A stretch of 7,298 bases of DNA from Defluviicoccus vanus (GTDB lineage: Bacteria; Pseudomonadota; Alphaproteobacteria; Rhodospirillales; Defluviicoccaceae), in assembly GCF_014672695.1 (NCBI RefSeq), contig NZ_CP053923.1, positions 23,801-31,098 of the forward strand, in the 5' to 3' direction. The notes beneath the pieces are model-generated. The model worked only from the letters and a program-made list of their open reading frames with translations. It made no database searches and had not been told where the DNA came from. Both the position numbers and the translations under genes were made by a program. Shown piece after piece: positions 6,070 to 7,298 of this stretch. Every line of letters begins with the position of its first letter. Within the stretch, counting starts at the first letter, position 1.

Positions 6070-7040
6070 ATGCGGGATCTCGATGAACAAGCATTCACCT
6101 ACCGGCACCGGGATCTTCTCGGCATCGAGGGTTTAACGCCGCCCGAGATTACCCTGCTGCTCGATCGTTCGGAGCGCTACGTTGAGCAGAATCGGCGCGC
6201 CGACAAGAAGCAGTCGCTCCTGCGTGGGCGCACCATCATCAACTTTTTTACGAGGCGTCCACCCGTACCCGCACGTCCTTCGAATTGGCGGCGAAGCGGC
6301 TTGGTGCGGACGTGATCAACATGTCCGTTGCGACCAGTTCGGTGCGCAAGGGGGAAACGCTGATTGACACGGCGATGACGCTGAACGCCATGCATGTGGA
6401 CGTCCTCGTTGTCCGCCATCCCGAATCCGGTGCGGTCAAACTACTGGCGGACAAGGTCAATTGCGCGGTGATTAACGGCGGTGACGGCAGCCATGAACAC
6501 CCGACGCAGGCGCTGCTGGACGCACTGACCATCCGCCGTCGCAAGGGTGAACTGTCGGGACTGACTGTGGCCATCTGTGGCGACATTCTCCACTCCCGCG
6601 TTGCCCGCTCCAATATCCACCTGCTCACTACCATGGGAGCGCGGGTGCGCTTGGTGGCGCCACGGACGCTGATTCCGGTCGCAGTGGAACGGCTCGGTGC
6701 GGAAGTGTTCTATGACATGAACCGCGGTCTCGACGGCGTCGACATCATCATGATGCTGCGACTGCAGACCGAGCGGATGCGCGGCAACTACATGCCTTCG
6801 ATCCGGGAGTATTTTCATTTTTTCGGTCTCGATTATGAGAAGCTGGCGCATGCCAACACGGAAGCGCTGATCATGCATCCGGGACCAATGAACCGCGGGG
6901 TCGAAATCGACTCCGTGGTTGCCGATGACTTTGGCCGCAGCGTTATCCGTGAACAGGTGGAGATGGGCGTTGCGGTGCGGATGGCATGTCTCGAACTCTT
7001 GACACGCAACCTGCCGGACGAGTCATCCAAGAACGCGTGA
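6070..7040 (+). CDS. pyrB: Aspartate carbamoyltransferase catalytic chain, interrupted by an apparent -1 frameshift near 6249
   Basis: PyrB joins carbamoyl phosphate and aspartate to carbamoyl aspartate, the committed step of pyrimidine synthesis. The gene is split between two frames. The first (6070 onward) gives the normal N-terminus through LLRGRTIINFF, then runs into an unrelated tail that stops at 6315. The second frame continues the family sequence from YEASTRTRTSFELAAKRLGA to the stop at 7040. It includes VRHPESGAV, HPTQALLDALTIRR, GDILHSRVARSN, MMLRLQTERM and HPGPMNRGVEID. The break lies in AAC-TTTTTT-ACGAG (T run 6244-6249). Re-reading one T gives INFFYEASTRTR with exact family spacing and 323 residues in total, a normal length. 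A missing T (or C) in a homopolymer, from sequencing error or a recent mutation, is the simplest cause; ribosomal -1 slippage on TTT TTT A is the alternative. The break falls just before the STRTR carbamoyl-phosphate loop, so without correction the product is inactive. pyrC follows after 28 bases. Confidence 0.92.
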
Positions 7041-7068
7041 ACGGCGATGGAAAGCGAGGAGAAGGGCG

Positions 7069-7298
7069 GTGGGGAGCACGCATGCCACGGGGGTGGTTGC
7101 CTACGTTAATGCCCGCCTGCTCGATCCGTCGTCGAATCTCGATGCGCCGGGTGGGTTGCTCAGCGAAGGTGAGAGCATCGTCGACTTCGGTCCCCACGTG
7201 ATCGCCGGGCAACTGCCGGACGGCTGCGAGGTGGTGGACTGCCAGGGCTACAGCCTCTGTCCGGGCTTGGTGGACATCCGGGTGCAGTTGCGAGAGCC
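7069..7298 (+). CDS. pyrC: Dihydroorotase-like protein PyrC, 5' part only, metal-binding HxH replaced by RxQ
   Basis: The gene starts at GTG 7069, seven bases after GAGGAG (7056-7061), and runs off the window, leaving 76 residues. The reading VAYVNARLLDPSSNLD then SIVDFGPHV and the closing CPGLVDIRVQLREP match the N-terminal beta-sandwich and first barrel strand of the amidohydrolase/dihydroorotase family. In active dihydroorotases the last motif is D-x-H-x-H-x-R-E, where both histidines bind zinc. Here it is D-I-R-V-Q-L-R-E, with Arg71 and Gln73 in place of the histidines and the substrate-binding Arg75 kept. Its place directly after pyrB, same strand, 28 bases apart, points to one operon. 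By analogy with Pseudomonas PyrC', it may be a non-catalytic subunit that supports assembly of the carbamoyltransferase. The remaining catalytic residues lie outside the window. Confidence 0.88.
   Translation, partial: MGSTHATGVVAYVNARLLDPSSNLDAPGGLLSEGESIVDFGPHVIAGQLPDGCEVVDCQGYSLCPGLVDIRVQLRE

Noticed and set aside
6285..7040. The downstream part of pyrB as a separate gene starting at ATG 6285
   Set aside because: Family sequence continues in that frame upstream of 6285 (YEASTRTRTSFEL), so this ATG is an internal Met of one interrupted gene.

Overview
The window reads as ordinary chromosomal housekeeping DNA from a GC-rich alphaproteobacterium, most likely of the Rhodospirillales type. This is judged from protein style, the pyrB-pyrC pair, an IbpA-type small heat-shock gene with a ROSE-like leader, and codon use. 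The organism is inferred, not proven. I see no phage, transposon, CRISPR array, tRNA or rRNA.

Layout. Positions 17-910 (+) hold nadC, the quinolinate phosphoribosyltransferase of NAD synthesis. Positions 1056-2066 (+) hold a LysM-containing L,D-transpeptidase with a lipoprotein signal. It converges, with only 15 bp between stop codons, on a GH3-family acyl-adenylate/amido-synthetase-like gene (2082-3611, -). Positions 3612-4039 are a 428-bp stretch with no secure gene; it holds a doubtful minus-strand ORF and a possible GH3 promoter. Positions 4040-4681 (+) encode a YbhB/PEBP-family protein. Positions 4682-4881 contain an RpoH-like -35 box and three stem-loops, the last of which sequesters the Shine-Dalgarno of the small heat-shock gene at 4882-5370 (+). 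A strong terminator at 5385-5420 separates it from a convergent secreted YcgJ-like protein (5437-5820, -). After a 249-bp divergent intergenic region comes the pyrimidine pair: pyrB (6070-7040, +), interrupted by a one-base frame change in a T6 run, and the start of a dihydroorotase-like pyrC (7069 to the window edge).

How the genes relate. The only clear functional unit is pyrB-pyrC. The visible part of PyrC has lost the HxH zinc ligands (DIRVQLRE instead of DxHxHxRE). It may therefore be a non-catalytic PyrC'-type partner of aspartate carbamoyltransferase, as known in Pseudomonas, with an active dihydroorotase elsewhere. The other genes appear to be separate transcription units.

Most worth checking: the ROSE-like RNA thermometer, the pyrB frame break, the degenerate metal site of PyrC, a perfect 13-bp inverted repeat inside the GH3 gene, and a possibly leaderless pyrB transcript. 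I found no convincing undescribed multi-gene system.
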